64,000 nt of DNA from Cellulomonas sp. (GCF_017744555.1 NZ_JAGIBD010000007.1:62001-126000), one strand, 5' to 3'; shown: positions 29,827-39,272, counted from the first letter of the stretch. The notes: generated from the sequence alone by a model not told the origin. Made by a program: numbers and translations.

Positions 29827-32460
29827 ATGACGTCGCTCTTCGAGAACCTCGCCCTGCCGCTGCCCGGCCTCGCTCAGGCAGGCGCTCCCGCCGCCGGTCC
29901 CGCCGCGCCGGCCGCCCGCCCCGGCAAGCACACCGGCGAGCCCTCCGGCCTGCCCACTGTCGTCGCGCCTCGCCCCCAGGACGAGCAGGGTCACGACGAC
30001 GAGGAGCGTCTCGCCCGTCGCCAGGCTGCCGCCGACGCGCTGCTCGTCGGGCTCAACCCGCAGCAGCGCGACGCGGTCGTGCACCACGGCGGCCCGTTGC
30101 TCATCGTCGCGGGCGCCGGCTCGGGCAAGACGCGCGTGCTCGCGCACCGCATCGCGCACCTGCTGGCCACCCGTCGGGCGCGGCCCGGCGAGGTGCTGGC
30201 CATCACGTTCACCAACAAGGCCGCCGCCGAGATGCGCGAACGCGTCGAGGGGCTCGTCGGCCCGTCCGCGCGGCACATGTGGGTGTCCACGTTCCACTCG
30301 GCGTGCGTGCGGATCCTGCGGCGCGAGGCCGCGACGCTGGGCCTGCGGTCGAGCTTCTCGATCTACGACGCCGCCGACTCGCAGCGGCTGCTCACGCTCG
30401 TCGCACGCGAGCTGGACCTGGACCCCAAGCGCTACCCGGCGAAGGCGCTCGCGAACAAGATCTCCGCGCTCAAGGACGAGCTCGTGGACCCCGAGCAGTT
30501 CGCGGCGACGTCGGGCGGGGGAGCGACCAACGACTTCGACGCCGCGCTGGCGCAGGTCTACACGCGCTACCAGGCGCGGCTGCGGCAGGCGCACGCTCTC
30601 GACTTCGACGACCTCATCATGACGACGGTGCAGCTGCTGCAGGCGTTCCCCGCGGTCGCGGAGCACTACCGGCGCCGGTTCCGGCACGTGCTCGTCGACG
30701 AGTACCAGGACACCAACCACGCGCAGTACGTGCTGGTCCGCGAGCTGGTGGGCGTGACGGCCGCAGGCGCCTCGGCGGACGAGGACGACGTGCCGCGCGG
30801 CGAGCTCACGGTCGTCGGCGACGCCGACCAGTCGATCTACGCGTTCCGCGGCGCCTCGATCCGCAACATCCTGGAGTTCGAGGCCGACTACCCGGACGCG
30901 CGCACGATCCTGCTCGAGCAGAACTACCGCTCCACGCAGACGATCCTGTCCGCCGCGAACGCCGTGATCAGCCGCAACCCGGGCCGCAAGCCCAAGCGGC
31001 TGTGGACCGACTCGGGCCAGGGTGCGCAGATCGTCGCGTACGTCGCGGACACCGAGCACGAGGAGGCCCGGTTCGTCGCGCAGGAGATCGACCGGCTCGG
31101 CGACTCCGACGGCGTCCGCCCGGGCGACGTGGCGATCTTCTACCGCGCGAACGCCCAGTCCCGGGCGCTCGAGGAGGTGCTGATCCGTGTCGGCCTGCCG
31201 TACAAGGTGGTCGGCGGCACGCGGTTCTACGAGCGCCGCGAGATCAAGGACGCCGTCGCGTACCTGCGGGCCATCGCGAACCCGGACGACGACGTCAACG
31301 TGCGCCGCATTCTCAACGTGCCCAAGCGGGGGCTGGGGGACCGGTCCGAGGCGATGGTGTCGAGCTTCGCCGAGCGCGAGCGGATCTCGTTCGGTGCCGC
31401 GCTCGACCGGCTCGACGAGGTGCCCGGACTGGGCACCCGCGCCGTCACGGGACTGCAGGCGTTCGCCGACATGATGACCGACCTGCGCGTGCTCGCCTCG
31501 ACGGCCGGCCCGGCCGAGGTGCTCGGCGCAGTGCTCGACCGGTCGGGCTACCTCGCGGAGCTGCGCGCGAGCGAGGACCCGCAGGACGCGTCGCGCGTCG
31601 AGAACCTCGCCGAGCTGCACGCCGTCGCGTCGGAGTTCGAGCAGAGCGAGCCCGACGGCGACCTGGCCGACTTCCTCGAGCGCGTGTCGCTCGTCGCGGA
31701 CTCCGACCAGATCCCGACGCCCGACGGCGGCGACGACGAGGACGGCGCCGGGAAGCCTGCCGACCAGGGCGTGATCACGCTCATGACGCTGCACACCGCC
31801 AAGGGCCTCGAGTTCCCCGTCGTGTTCCTCACGGGCATGGAGGACGGGACGTTCCCGCACATGCGGTCGCTCACCGACACCGACCAGCTCGCCGAGGAGC
31901 GGCGGCTCGCCTACGTCGGGCTCACGCGCGCCCGGGAGCGGTTGTACATCTCGCGGGCGGCCGTGCGTACGGCATGGGGCGTGCCCAACGAGTTCCCGCC
32001 CAGCCGGTTCCTCGACGACCTGCCCGACGAGCTCATCGACTGGCGGCGACGCGAGTCGTCGACGTCGCAGCTGCGCGGCGGCTGGGGCTCCGGCTTCGGC
32101 TCGGGCGGCAACCGGTCGGGTTCGTCCGGGTCGGGTGGCTACGGTTCGCGGGGCTCTGGGTCCGGCGGGTACGGGTCCGGCGGCTACGGGTCTGGCGGGT
32201 ACGCGTCGGGCAGCCGGTCGGAGCGCGAGTCCCGGCCCTCGCTGCCGTCGACCGGCGCGAAGTTCGGGTCCGCGACGCCGCGGTCGGACGCCGCGATCCC
32301 GAACCTGGCGATCGGCGACCGCGTCACGCACGACTCGTACGGGCTCGGCACGGTCGTCGCCCTCGAGGGCGCAGGGCCGAACGCGGTGGTCAAGGTCGAC
32401 TTCGGGTCCGAAGGGACCAAGCGGCTGCTCCTGCGGTACTCGCCCGTCGTCAAGCTGTAG
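29827..32460 (+). CDS. pcrA: ATP-dependent DNA helicase PcrA/UvrD
   Basis: An 877-residue superfamily 1A 3'-5' DNA helicase for repair and rolling-circle replication. After a Pro/Ala-rich N-terminus of about 70 residues come the Q motif (LNPQQRDAV), Walker A (GAGSGKTRVL), AITFTNKAAAEM, DEYQDTNHAQY (motif II), GDADQSIYAFRGA (III), EQNYRST (IV), LMTLHTAKGLEFPVVF (V) and ERRLAYVGLTRARERL (VI). Near residues 750-800 is a Gly/Ser/Tyr-rich spacer, then a C-terminal SH3-like RNAP/DNA-contacting region (IGDRVTHDSYGLGTVV...VKVDFGSEGTKRL). A TACTCT box lies 9 bases before the ATG. Confidence 0.96.
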   Translation: MTSLFENLALPLPGLAQAGAPAAGPAAPAARPGKHTGEPSGLPTVVAPRPQDEQGHDDEERLARRQAAADALLVGLNPQQRDAVVHHGGPLLIVAGAGSGKTRVLAHRIAHLLATRRARPGEVLAITFTNKAAAEMRERVEGLVGPSARHMWVSTFHSACVRILRREAATLGLRSSFSIYDAADSQRLLTLVARELDLDPKRYPAKALANKISALKDELVDPEQFAATSGGGATNDFDAALAQVYTRYQARLRQAHALDFDDLIMTTVQLLQAFPAVAEHYRRRFRHVLVDEYQDTNHAQYVLVRELVGVTAAGASADEDDVPRGELTVVGDADQSIYAFRGASIRNILEFEADYPDARTILLEQNYRSTQTILSAANAVISRNPGRKPKRLWTDSGQGAQIVAYVADTEHEEARFVAQEIDRLGDSDGVRPGDVAIFYRANAQSRALEEVLIRVGLPYKVVGGTRFYERREIKDAVAYLRAIANPDDDVNVRRILNVPKRGLGDRSEAMVSSFAERERISFGAALDRLDEVPGLGTRAVTGLQAFADMMTDLRVLASTAGPAEVLGAVLDRSGYLAELRASEDPQDASRVENLAELHAVASEFEQSEPDGDLADFLERVSLVADSDQIPTPDGGDDEDGAGKPADQGVITLMTLHTAKGLEFPVVFLTGMEDGTFPHMRSLTDTDQLAEERRLAYVGLTRARERLYISRAAVRTAWGVPNEFPPSRFLDDLPDELIDWRRRESSTSQLRGGWGSGFGSGGNRSGSSGSGGYGSRGSGSGGYGSGGYGSGGYASGSRSERESRPSLPSTGAKFGSATPRSDAAIPNLAIGDRVTHDSYGLGTVVALEGAGPNAVVKVDFGSEGTKRLLLRYSPVVKL

Positions 32461-32534
32461 GCGGCCGGCCCGAACGTCAGGGCCCGCACGAGGCTCGGGC
32501 GCGCGGCGGTCATGGCACCTCCTCGGCGCGGTGG

Positions 32535-32594
32535 TCGGTCGCCGGCCCATCGGTCGCCGGCCCGTCGGTCGCCGGCCCGCCGGTCGCCGGCCCC
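32535..32594. repeat. 15-bp minisatellite, four copies
   Basis: The unit TCGGTCGCCGGCCCR is repeated at 32535, 32550, 32565 and 32580 in the 162-bp gap between convergent pcrA and the Clp-N gene. No coding function is supported. Confidence 0.85.
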
Positions 32595-32622
32595 TCGGAG
32601 GGTGTCCCGCGGGAGCCGTACG

Positions 32623-33171
32623 TCAGGCGACGGGAGCGTCGGCCCAGGCGGCCATGACCGCGCGCTCGAGCTCGTCGCGCACGCCGTGGCCGGCCGTCGC
32701 GAGGGCCTGCTGGCCGGGCGTGCCGTCGAGCCGGGCGATGCCGAGCAGCAGGTGGCCGGTGTCGATGCGGTTCATCGAGAACCGGATCGCCTCGCGCAGC
32801 GCCACCTGGAGGGCCTTCTTGGCGTCCTTCTCGAACGGCAGGTGCTTGCGCCCACGGGTCTCGAGCGGCTCGTCGAGCGCACCAGGCCCGAAGGTCGCCT
32901 CGACCTGCGTGCGCACCGACTCCAGGTCGATCCCCACGCCCGCGAGGGCGTCGGCGTCGATCGCCCCGTGCGGCAGCGCGCGGACCGTGCCGGCGAGCGT
33001 GTCGTGGTCGAGCCCGAGCGAGGCGAGCGCGCGGGCGGCGACGGAGGCCGGGTCGGACACGGCGCCGAGCAGCAGGTGCGCGGAGTCGATCCGGTCGGCG
33101 CCGAGCCGTCGGGCCTCGTCCTGCGCCTGCACGACCGAGCCGCGGGCGTCCTTGGTGAACCTCTCGAACAT
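32623..33171 (-). CDS. Clp amino-terminal (Clp-N) domain protein without ATPase
   Basis: A 182-residue protein made of two Clp-N repeats, the module that ClpA/ClpC use to bind substrates and adaptors. The first starts MFERFTKDARGSVVQAQDEARRLG with SAHLLLGA, the second around residue 110 with KALQVALREAIRFSMNRIDTGHLLLGI. There is no AAA+ domain. Free-standing Clp-N proteins are probable adaptors or competitors of ClpC. The ATG shares one base with the stop of the HTH gene upstream, so the pair is tightly coupled. Confidence 0.88.
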   Translation of the reverse strand: MFERFTKDARGSVVQAQDEARRLGADRIDSAHLLLGAVSDPASVAARALASLGLDHDTLAGTVRALPHGAIDADALAGVGIDLESVRTQVEATFGPGALDEPLETRGRKHLPFEKDAKKALQVALREAIRFSMNRIDTGHLLLGIARLDGTPGQQALATAGHGVRDELERAVMAAWADAPVA

Positions 33172-33380
33172 CAGCGGAACCTCTTTCCGAACTTCTTGTG
33201 GACGGCCTGGCGGCTCACGCCCAGCACGGTGGCGATCTGCTCCCACGACCACCCGAGGCTGCGGGCACGCTCGACGTGCAGCGCCTCGAGGCGGTCGGCG
33301 AGCACGCGCAGGGAGTGCACGGCGAGCAGCCCTTCGCGGGGGTCGTCGCCGGCTGCGGCGGTCATGAGGTCGTCGGACAT
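33171..33380 (-). CDS. Small helix-turn-helix regulator paired with the Clp-N protein
   Basis: A 69-residue protein with an N-terminal helix (LLAVHSLRVLADRLEALHVERA) and a clear HTH near residues 44-65 (SWEQIATVLGVSRQAVHKKFG). The ATG at 33380 is favoured over an upstream start because a -10 box (TATGTT) ends 6 bases before it, giving a leaderless mRNA. Twin palindromes overlap its promoter, so autorepression is likely. It is probably the sensor or repressor of the two-gene cassette. Confidence 0.86.
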   Translation of the reverse strand: MSDDLMTAAAGDDPREGLLAVHSLRVLADRLEALHVERARSLGWSWEQIATVLGVSRQAVHKKFGKRFR

Positions 33381-33427
33381 GACGTCAACATAGGTTGACG
33401 TCAGGAGGGCTGTCAACCTTTGTTGAC
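33381..33427 (-). promoter_or_regulatory. Promoter with two palindromic operators (HTH/Clp-N operon)
   Basis: Two copies of GTCAAC-N4-GTTGAC lie at 33384-33399 (extended to a 9-bp arm, 33381-33402) and 33412-33427, with centres 28 bp apart. On the minus strand, TTGACA (33416-33411) and TATGTT (33392-33387), 18 bp apart, form a near-consensus promoter. Each hexamer lies within or across one palindrome, so repressor binding would block both. Confidence 0.8.
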
Positions 33428-33446
33428 GGGCGGCCGCGCGTGAGCG

Positions 33447-34145
33447 TCAGCGTCGCAGCAGCACCGGCCGCCCGACGTCGGTGTTGTCCACCACCACGTC
33501 GGCCCGTCCGGCAGGGTCCCGCTCCGCGAGGTAGAGCCGCTGGCCCTCGACGTACCGGCGGTTCGCGGGGTCCGCCGGGTCAGCCGGGCAGCCGTCGCGC
33601 ACCGCCATCCGCCGGAACGTCTCGTCGAACCCCACCTGCAGGAACACGGTGAGGTCCCACCACGCGTCGAGCTCGGCCCGCTGCAGGAAGATGCCGTCGA
33701 CCACGAGCACGGTGTCGTCCGCCGCGTGCTCGTGTGCGAGGTCCAGGGTGGCGTCGGTCGCGACGTCGCGGACCGCGCGGCGGAACCGCCGGGTCCCGGC
33801 GGGGGCCAACGGGTCGAGGAGCTCGGTGCGCAGCGCGTCGTAGTCGTAGGAGTCCGACCAGAACCCCTCGGGCGAGGACCGGCCGCGCCGGTACCGCACG
33901 TCGCGCGGCCGGTGGAACCCGTCGACGGACGCTGCCACCACGGTGCGCCCGGCCGCTCGCAGCGCGGCGACGAGCTCCGCCGCGAACACCGACTTGCCCG
34001 ACCCGTCGACCCCGTCCACCGCGACCATCACAGGTCGGCCGAGGGGACGGGGGTCGGGCACCCGCGCGGCGACGGCCGCGAGCACGGCGGACCGCTGTGG
34101 CGTGCGGGCGAGGAGCGGGACCGAGACGGGCGTCGGCACGGCCAC
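33447..34145 (-). CDS. Uridine kinase-like P-loop kinase
   Basis: A 232-residue nucleoside/phosphoribulokinase-family protein. Walker A is [13 protein letters not shown] (about 44-56), followed by [16 protein letters not shown] with the nucleoside-site Asp, and [14 protein letters not shown] (Walker B-like). It resembles the actinobacterial uridine kinase family; substrate and direction of the salvage step are inferred. The start is GTG with GAGGAG upstream. It is separate from the HTH operon. Confidence 0.82.
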   Translation of the reverse strand: MAVPTPVSVPLLARTPQRSAVLAAVAARVPDPRPLGRPVMVAVDGVDGSGKSVFAAELVAALRAAGRTVVAASVDGFHRPRDVRYRRGRSSPEGFWSDSYDYDALRTELLDPLAPAGTRRFRRAVRDVATDATLDLAHEHAADDTVLVVDGIFLQRAELDAWWDLTVFLQVGFDETFRRMAVRDGCPADPADPANRRYVEGQRLYLAERDPAGRADVVVDNTDVGRPVLLRR

Positions 34146-34219
34146 GGGGCATCGCTCCTCGTCGGATCGGGTGCCTGGACGCTAGCGCTCGCAGGGTGCC
34201 CGGGGGTCGCGTACGCCAC

Positions 34220-34242
34220 ATCTCTCGATGTGAAGATATCTT
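34220..34242 (+). promoter_or_regulatory. Promoter-region motif shared with icd, upstream of sucC
   Basis: ATCTCTCGATGT is followed 10 bases later by ATCTT, with a -10-like TATCTT at 34237-34242. The same 12-mer and the same downstream spacing occur before icd at 44755. It is likely a common operator or promoter element for TCA-cycle genes. Confidence 0.5.
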
Positions 34243-34324
34243 CGCCCGGCGGCTACCATCGATCGGGGCGAAGCGGCCGGACCGAGGGCGCGGATCGCCG
34301 GTCAACGAGAGGAAACCGGACCAG

Positions 34325-35512
34325 GTGGACCTGTTCGAGTACCAGGCACGTGACATGTTCGAGAAGCACGGCGTGCCCGTGCTCGGCGGCGTCGTCGCCA
34401 CCACCCCCGAGGAGGCTCGCGCGGGCGCCGAGCAGCTCCTGGGCGGGCAGGACGGCGTGGTCGTCGTGAAGGCGCAGGTCAAGACAGGCGGCCGCGGCAA
34501 GGCCGGCGGCGTCAAGCTCGCCCGGTCCGCGGACGAGGCGGCCGAGAAGGCCGGCGAGATCCTCGGCATGGACATCAAGGGCCACACCGTGCACCGCGTG
34601 ATGATCGCCGCGGGCGCGAAGATCGCGCAGGAGTTCTACTTCTCCGTGCTGCTCGACCGGGCCGAGCGTCGCTATCTCGCCATGGCGTCCGTCGAGGGCG
34701 GCATGGAGATCGAGCAGCTCGCCGTCGAGCGTCCCGAGGCGCTCGCCCGCGTCGCCGTCGACCCGCGCACCGGCATCGACCAGGCGAAGGCCGACGAGAT
34801 CGTCGCCGCCGCCGGGTTCCCCGAGAAGACGTCGCCCGAGATCGCGGCCAAGGTCGCCGCCGTGCTGCAGAAGCTGTGGGCCGTGTACGACCAGGAGGAC
34901 GCCACGCTCGTCGAGGTGAACCCGCTCGTCCTCACGGAGGACGGCGAGATCGTGGCGCTCGACGGCAAGGTCACGCTCGACGCCAACGCCGACTTCCGCC
35001 ACCCGGACCACGCCGAGCTCGAGGACGCCGCCGCGGCCGACCCGCTCGAGGCTGCCGCCAAGGAGAAGGACCTCAACTACGTCAAGCTCGACGGCGAGGT
35101 CGGCATCATCGGCAACGGCGCGGGGCTCGTGATGAGCACGCTCGACGTCGTGGCCTACGCCGGCGAGAAGCACGGCGGCGTCAAGCCTGCCAACTTCCTC
35201 GACATCGGCGGCGGCGCGAGCGCCGAGATCATGGCGGCCGGACTGCACATCATCCTCACGGACCCGCAGGTCAAGTCCGTGTTCGTCAACGTGTTCGGCG
35301 GCATCACGGCGTGCGACGCGGTCGCGAACGGCATCGTGCACGCGCTCGAGATCCTCGGCGACGAGGAGAACAAGCCGCTCGTCGTCCGCCTGGACGGCAA
35401 CAACGTCGAGGAGGGTCGCCGCATCCTCACGGAGGCCGGGCACCCGCTCGTCGTGCTCGCCGACACCATGGACGGCGGCGCCGACAAGGCTGCCGAGCTG
35501 GCCAACGCCTGA
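34325..35512 (+). CDS. sucC: Succinate-CoA ligase (ADP-forming) subunit beta
   Basis: A 395-residue TCA-cycle enzyme subunit making succinate and a nucleoside triphosphate from succinyl-CoA. It starts with [19 protein letters not shown], has an ATP-grasp domain ([19 protein letters not shown]) and, in the C-terminal ligase domain, [14 protein letters not shown] and [13 protein letters not shown]. The GTG start has GAGAGGA about 10 bases upstream. sucD follows after 36 bp. Confidence 0.97.
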   Translation: MDLFEYQARDMFEKHGVPVLGGVVATTPEEARAGAEQLLGGQDGVVVVKAQVKTGGRGKAGGVKLARSADEAAEKAGEILGMDIKGHTVHRVMIAAGAKIAQEFYFSVLLDRAERRYLAMASVEGGMEIEQLAVERPEALARVAVDPRTGIDQAKADEIVAAAGFPEKTSPEIAAKVAAVLQKLWAVYDQEDATLVEVNPLVLTEDGEIVALDGKVTLDANADFRHPDHAELEDAAAADPLEAAAKEKDLNYVKLDGEVGIIGNGAGLVMSTLDVVAYAGEKHGGVKPANFLDIGGGASAEIMAAGLHIILTDPQVKSVFVNVFGGITACDAVANGIVHALEILGDEENKPLVVRLDGNNVEEGRRILTEAGHPLVVLADTMDGGADKAAELANA

Positions 35513-35548
35513 GACCCCCAGACGACGCAGAGAGAAGCAGACACCACC

Positions 35549-36424
35549 ATGGCGATCTTCCTGACCGAGGCATCCAAGGTCATCGTCCAGGGCATGACGG
35601 GCTCCGAGGGCACCAAGCACACGACCCGCATGCTGGCCTCCGGCACGAACGTGGTCGGCGGCGTGAACCCGCGCAAGGCCGGCACCACGCAGTCCTTCGG
35701 CGACGTCGACGTCCCCGTCTTCGGCTCCGTCGCGGAGGCCGTCGACAAGACGGGTGCCGACGTGTCCGTCATCTTCGTGCCGCCGGCGCACACCAAGGGC
35801 GCCGTGATCGAGGCGATCGACGCGGGCGTGCCGCTCGTCGTCATCATCACCGAGGGCGTCCCGGTGGACGACACGGCCGAGTTCTTCGCGCACGCGCAGG
35901 ACAAGGGCGTGCAGCTCGTCGGCCCCAACTGCCCCGGCCTCATCAGCCCCGGCAAGTCGAACGTCGGCATCATCCCGGCGGACATCACGGGCCCCGGCCG
36001 CGTCGGCCTCGTCTCGAAGTCGGGCACGCTGACCTACCAGATGATGTACGAGCTGCGGGACTTCGGGTTCTCGACGGCCATCGGCATCGGCGGCGACCCG
36101 ATCATCGGCACCACGCACATCGACGCCCTCAAGGCGTTCGAGGCGGACCCCGACACCGAGGTCATCGTGATGATCGGCGAGATCGGCGGCGACGCCGAGG
36201 AGCGGGCCGCGGCGTTCATCGCCGAGCACGTGACCAAGCCGGTCGTCGGCTACGTCGCGGGCTTCACGGCCCCCGAGGGCAAGACGATGGGCCACGCCGG
36301 CGCCATCGTGTCGGGCTCGTCGGGCACCGCCCAGGCGAAGAAGGAGGCCCTCGAGGCCGCCGGCGTCAAGGTCGGCAAGACGCCGTCCGAGACGGCGCAG
36401 CTCGCCCGCGCACTGCTCTCCTGA
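35549..36424 (+). CDS. sucD: Succinate-CoA ligase (ADP-forming) subunit alpha
   Basis: A 291-residue subunit with the CoA-binding Rossmann domain ([16 protein letters not shown]) and a catalytic domain with [24 protein letters not shown] and the phospho-histidine region ([20 protein letters not shown], where the His is modified). It forms the enzyme with SucC and is transcribed with it; a hairpin terminator follows. Confidence 0.97.
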   Translation: MAIFLTEASKVIVQGMTGSEGTKHTTRMLASGTNVVGGVNPRKAGTTQSFGDVDVPVFGSVAEAVDKTGADVSVIFVPPAHTKGAVIEAIDAGVPLVVIITEGVPVDDTAEFFAHAQDKGVQLVGPNCPGLISPGKSNVGIIPADITGPGRVGLVSKSGTLTYQMMYELRDFGFSTAIGIGGDPIIGTTHIDALKAFEADPDTEVIVMIGEIGGDAEERAAAFIAEHVTKPVVGYVAGFTAPEGKTMGHAGAIVSGSSGTAQAKKEALEAAGVKVGKTPSETAQLARALLS

Positions 36425-36452
36425 GCTCCACCCGTCCGCTCGGGACGGGCTC

Positions 36453-36490
36453 CGACGACCCGGTGAGGCCCTGCGCCCACCGGGTCGTCG
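36453..36490 (+). terminator. Terminator hairpin after sucCD
   Basis: A perfect 13-bp stem (CGACGACCCGGTG / CACCGGGTCGTCG) with a 12-base loop lies 28 bases after the sucD stop. Confidence 0.75.
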
Positions 36491-36557
36491 GCGTCCGGGG
36501 CCCGACGCGCCGACCGTGGTCCGGTCCCGGGCGGCCGGGCCCGGGGAGGATGACCCG

Positions 36558-37937
36558 GTGAGTGGTACTGGCCCCCGGACGGGGGGAACCCCGGTCGCGC
36601 AGCGTCCCCGTCGGCGGGTGCTGTCCGACGAGGTGCCGACGCGCCCCCAGTTCTTCGCGAGCGCGCTGGACGGCGCCCCCCGCTGGGCCACGGGCGCGCT
36701 CGCCGCCGTGCAGGCGGCCCTGCTGTCGCTGCTCGCGATCGTGCTGCCCGCGATCGCCGCGTTCGTCGCGACGTCGGCGGACCCCACGAACGAGGGCGTG
36801 AGCTGGTGGCGTGCGGTGGTCGTGGGTGCGTCCGTCTGGCTCCTCGGCCACGGCATGCCGACCGAGGTCGGCGGTGTCGCGGTCACGCTGGTCCCGCTCG
36901 GGATCGGCCTGCTCGCAGTCTTCACGTGCTACGCGTCGGCGCGCCGGTCCGGCACGGCAACGCGTACGGGGTTCGCCGCCGGGGTGGCCGCGTACGTCGC
37001 GTTCGTCGTCCTGGTCGCGCTGCTGGTCGGCGCCGGGCCGCTCGCGTGCCTGCGCGCGGCCGCGGGTGCGGCGGTCGTGGCGGGCGGGGGGCTCGGGCTC
37101 GGCCTGCTCCGCCGCCCGGAGGCTCCGTCGTGGCGTCGCCTGACCCGTCCCGCGTGGACCCGCGTGGCGGCGCCGGTGCGGGTCGGTGCGGCGGCAGGGC
37201 TGCTGGCGGTCGCGATGCTCGTGCTCGTCTCGGCGCTCCTGACCGCGCTGTGGGTGGTGGCCGGCCGCGCGACGATCGGTGACGTGGTCCGCGGGCTGGG
37301 GCTGGACGCGGTCGGCGGGATCGTCCTGGCGGTCGCCGAGCTCGCGTTCGTGCCGAACCTGGTCGTGTGGGCGCTGGCCTGGCTCGCGGGTCCGGGCTTC
37401 GGGGTCGGGACCGGGACGCAGTTCGCGCCCGACGGGGTCGTCGCCGCCCCGCTGCCGGCCGTGCCCATGCTCGGTGCGCTGCCGACGCCCGACGCGGTGG
37501 GGCCCGCGACGTGGGGTGCCCCGGCCGTGCTCGTCCTCGTCGGCGTGCTGGCCGGCTGGTACGTGCACCGCCGGACCACGGGCGGCCCCTGGTGGTCGTC
37601 AGCCGCCTCGGTGGGTGTGCTCGGTGGCGTCGTCGCCGTGGCGTGCGCGGTCGTGGTCACGCTCGCGAGCGGGGCGGCCGGGCCGGGGCGGCTGGAGCAC
37701 GTGGGCGCGCAGGGGTGGCTGGTGGGGCTCGCGGCCGCCGCGGGCGTGCTGGTGGGTGCCGCGCTGGCGGCGCTGCCGACGGACCGGGCGGTCCGACGCC
37801 GGCTGACGGCGGGGCTGCGGTCTGCGTCGGGCCGCGCCGGTGCGTCCGACGGCCCGGCGACGGGCCAGGATCACGCCCGACCGGGTCAGGGGCGGGACCG
37901 CTCCTCGAGCGACACCCGCCAGTCCTCGATGTCCTGA
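36558..37937 (+). CDS. DUF6350 polytopic membrane protein
   Basis: A 459-residue integral membrane protein with roughly nine to ten Ala/Val/Leu-rich helices after a basic N-terminus, and a hydrophilic tail from about residue 405. The position between sucCD and purNH is characteristic of the actinobacterial DUF6350 family, whose role is unknown. The GTG start has GGGAGGA 7 bases upstream. Its last 52 bases overlap the end of the convergent gene. Confidence 0.85.
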   Translation: MSGTGPRTGGTPVAQRPRRRVLSDEVPTRPQFFASALDGAPRWATGALAAVQAALLSLLAIVLPAIAAFVATSADPTNEGVSWWRAVVVGASVWLLGHGMPTEVGGVAVTLVPLGIGLLAVFTCYASARRSGTATRTGFAAGVAAYVAFVVLVALLVGAGPLACLRAAAGAAVVAGGGLGLGLLRRPEAPSWRRLTRPAWTRVAAPVRVGAAAGLLAVAMLVLVSALLTALWVVAGRATIGDVVRGLGLDAVGGIVLAVAELAFVPNLVVWALAWLAGPGFGVGTGTQFAPDGVVAAPLPAVPMLGALPTPDAVGPATWGAPAVLVLVGVLAGWYVHRRTTGGPWWSSAASVGVLGGVVAVACAVVVTLASGAAGPGRLEHVGAQGWLVGLAAAAGVLVGAALAALPTDRAVRRRLTAGLRSASGRAGASDGPATGQDHARPGQGRDRSSSDTRQSSMS

Positions 37938-38470
37938 CGGTACTGGGCCTCGCACTGCGACTTCGCCGTGACCGTGAGCGCCCCGGCGAGGCACGCCTGA
38001 TGGTCGCGCTGCGGCCCCCAGAGCACGAGCATGCTGGCCGACACGAGCGACAGCATGCCCGACACCAGCAGCAGCACCCCGAGCACCGCGGGGACGCCGC
38101 CCCGGACGCGGCCGCGGAGCGCGACGGCGAGGCCGCGGATCGCGGTCACGGCGGCGGCGAGCCCGAACCCGAGCGACGCGGCCTGCCACGGCACGGGGAA
38201 CGACAGGACGAGGACGGACGCGAGCACGAGCAGCCCGGTGGTCCGCGCGAGGCTGATGCTCCGCGTCGCGGCCTTGGCGTCCGTGGGCGCGACCTCGGTC
38301 GGTCGGTCGTCACGCGGTGCGCCGGGGCCGCCACCGGGACGCGCGTCGTGCGGGTACCGGTGGGCCGGAGGCGGAGTCGGCGGGCCGGCGGGTGGCACGC
38401 CCGACGGTGCGTCCGACGGGGCGTCCGGCGTGCGCGGACGGTCCTCCGGCGGGGCGTACGGGTTGCTCAC
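37886..38470 (-). CDS. Membrane protein with Pro-rich N-terminus, unknown function
   Basis: A 194-residue protein with a disordered Pro/Asp-rich N-terminus (first about 65 residues) followed by three hydrophobic segments (about 76-95, 97-112, 120-148) and a cytoplasmic or extracytoplasmic tail with two cysteines (HQACLAGALTV, KSQCEAQY). The start is GTG. It is convergent with, and overlaps, the DUF6350 gene, and is divergent from purN. No family was recognised. Confidence 0.75.
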   Translation of the reverse strand: MSNPYAPPEDRPRTPDAPSDAPSGVPPAGPPTPPPAHRYPHDARPGGGPGAPRDDRPTEVAPTDAKAATRSISLARTTGLLVLASVLVLSFPVPWQAASLGFGLAAAVTAIRGLAVALRGRVRGGVPAVLGVLLLVSGMLSLVSASMLVLWGPQRDHQACLAGALTVTAKSQCEAQYRQDIEDWRVSLEERSRP

Positions 38471-38565
38471 CCCGGCATTCTCGCCCACCGGGCTGTGGTC
38501 CTGGTCATCGCGCGTCCACCTGGTGGTCGTCGGACGTCCCGGCTCGGCCCGTGCCGCCGCCGGGG

Positions 38566-38571
38566 TAGGGT
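38566..38571 (+). promoter_or_regulatory. -10 box of a likely leaderless transcript (purN)
   Basis: TAGGGT ends 7 bases before the purN GTG with no ribosome binding site. Confidence 0.55.
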
Positions 38572-38578
38572 CGCCCGC

Positions 38579-39238
38579 GTGAACGCGCAGCACCCCGAGC
38601 CGCCCCGTCCACCCGAGCCGTCCACGCGGACCGCCGGGCGGCTCGTGGTCCTCGTGTCCGGCACCGGCTCGAACCTCGCGGCGCTCCTGGCGGCGCACGA
38701 CGACCCGGCGTTCGGCGGGCGTGTCGTCGGGGTGGTCTCCGACCGGTCCGGGATCGCCGCGCTCGACATCGCCCGTGACGCGGGTGTCCCCACGGCCGTG
38801 GTGGCGCTCCCGGACTTCGACGACCGGGCCGCGTGGGACGCGGCGCTCACCGAGACCGTCGCCGTCTTCTCGCCCGACCTCGTGGTGCTCGCCGGTTTCA
38901 TGAAGCTGGTCGGCTCGTCCTTCCTCGGGCGGTTCGGCGGCCGCATCGTCAACACGCACCCGGCGCTGCTGCCGTCGTTCCCCGGTGCGCACGGCGTCCG
39001 TGACGCGCTCGCGTACGGCGTCAAGGTGAGCGGCTGCAGCGTGATCGTGGTCGACGAGGGCGTGGACGCGGGCCCGATCCTGGCGCAGGAGGCCGTGCCG
39101 GTGCTCGACGGCGACGACGAGGGCGCGCTGCACGAGCGGATCAAGGTCGTCGAACGGGCGCTGCTCGTGGACGTCGTGGGCCGCATCGTCCGGGAGGGCC
39201 TGGTGGTCGAGGGACGCTCGGCGCGGATCGGCGCGTAG
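38579..39238 (+). CDS. purN: Phosphoribosylglycinamide formyltransferase
   Basis: A 219-residue enzyme of purine synthesis that transfers a formyl group from 10-formyl-THF to GAR. It shows the phosphate loop SGTGSNLAALL, the catalytic Asn/His in IVNTHPALLPSFPGAHG and the Asp in VVDEGVDAGPIL. The first about 20 residues are an extra Pro-rich stretch. It precedes purH; the riboswitch lies between them, so purH has a separate control point. Confidence 0.95.
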   Translation: MNAQHPEPPRPPEPSTRTAGRLVVLVSGTGSNLAALLAAHDDPAFGGRVVGVVSDRSGIAALDIARDAGVPTAVVALPDFDDRAAWDAALTETVAVFSPDLVVLAGFMKLVGSSFLGRFGGRIVNTHPALLPSFPGAHGVRDALAYGVKVSGCSVIVVDEGVDAGPILAQEAVPVLDGDDEGALHERIKVVERALLVDVVGRIVREGLVVEGRSARIGA

Positions 39239-39266
39239 CCGCTCCCGAGGCGGCCGGCTCGCCGGT

Positions 39267-39272
39267 TACACT
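39267..39272 (+). promoter_or_regulatory. -10 box for the ZTP-riboswitch/purH transcript
   Basis: TACACT lies about 7 bases before the riboswitch body begins, so transcription would start at its 5' edge. Confidence 0.6.

Noticed and set aside
29749..32550. A 933-codon open frame opposite pcrA
   Set aside because: It is antisense to all helicase motifs and has no recognisable domain.
32535..32594. CRISPR array
   Set aside because: The 15-bp units abut with no spacers and there are no cas genes.
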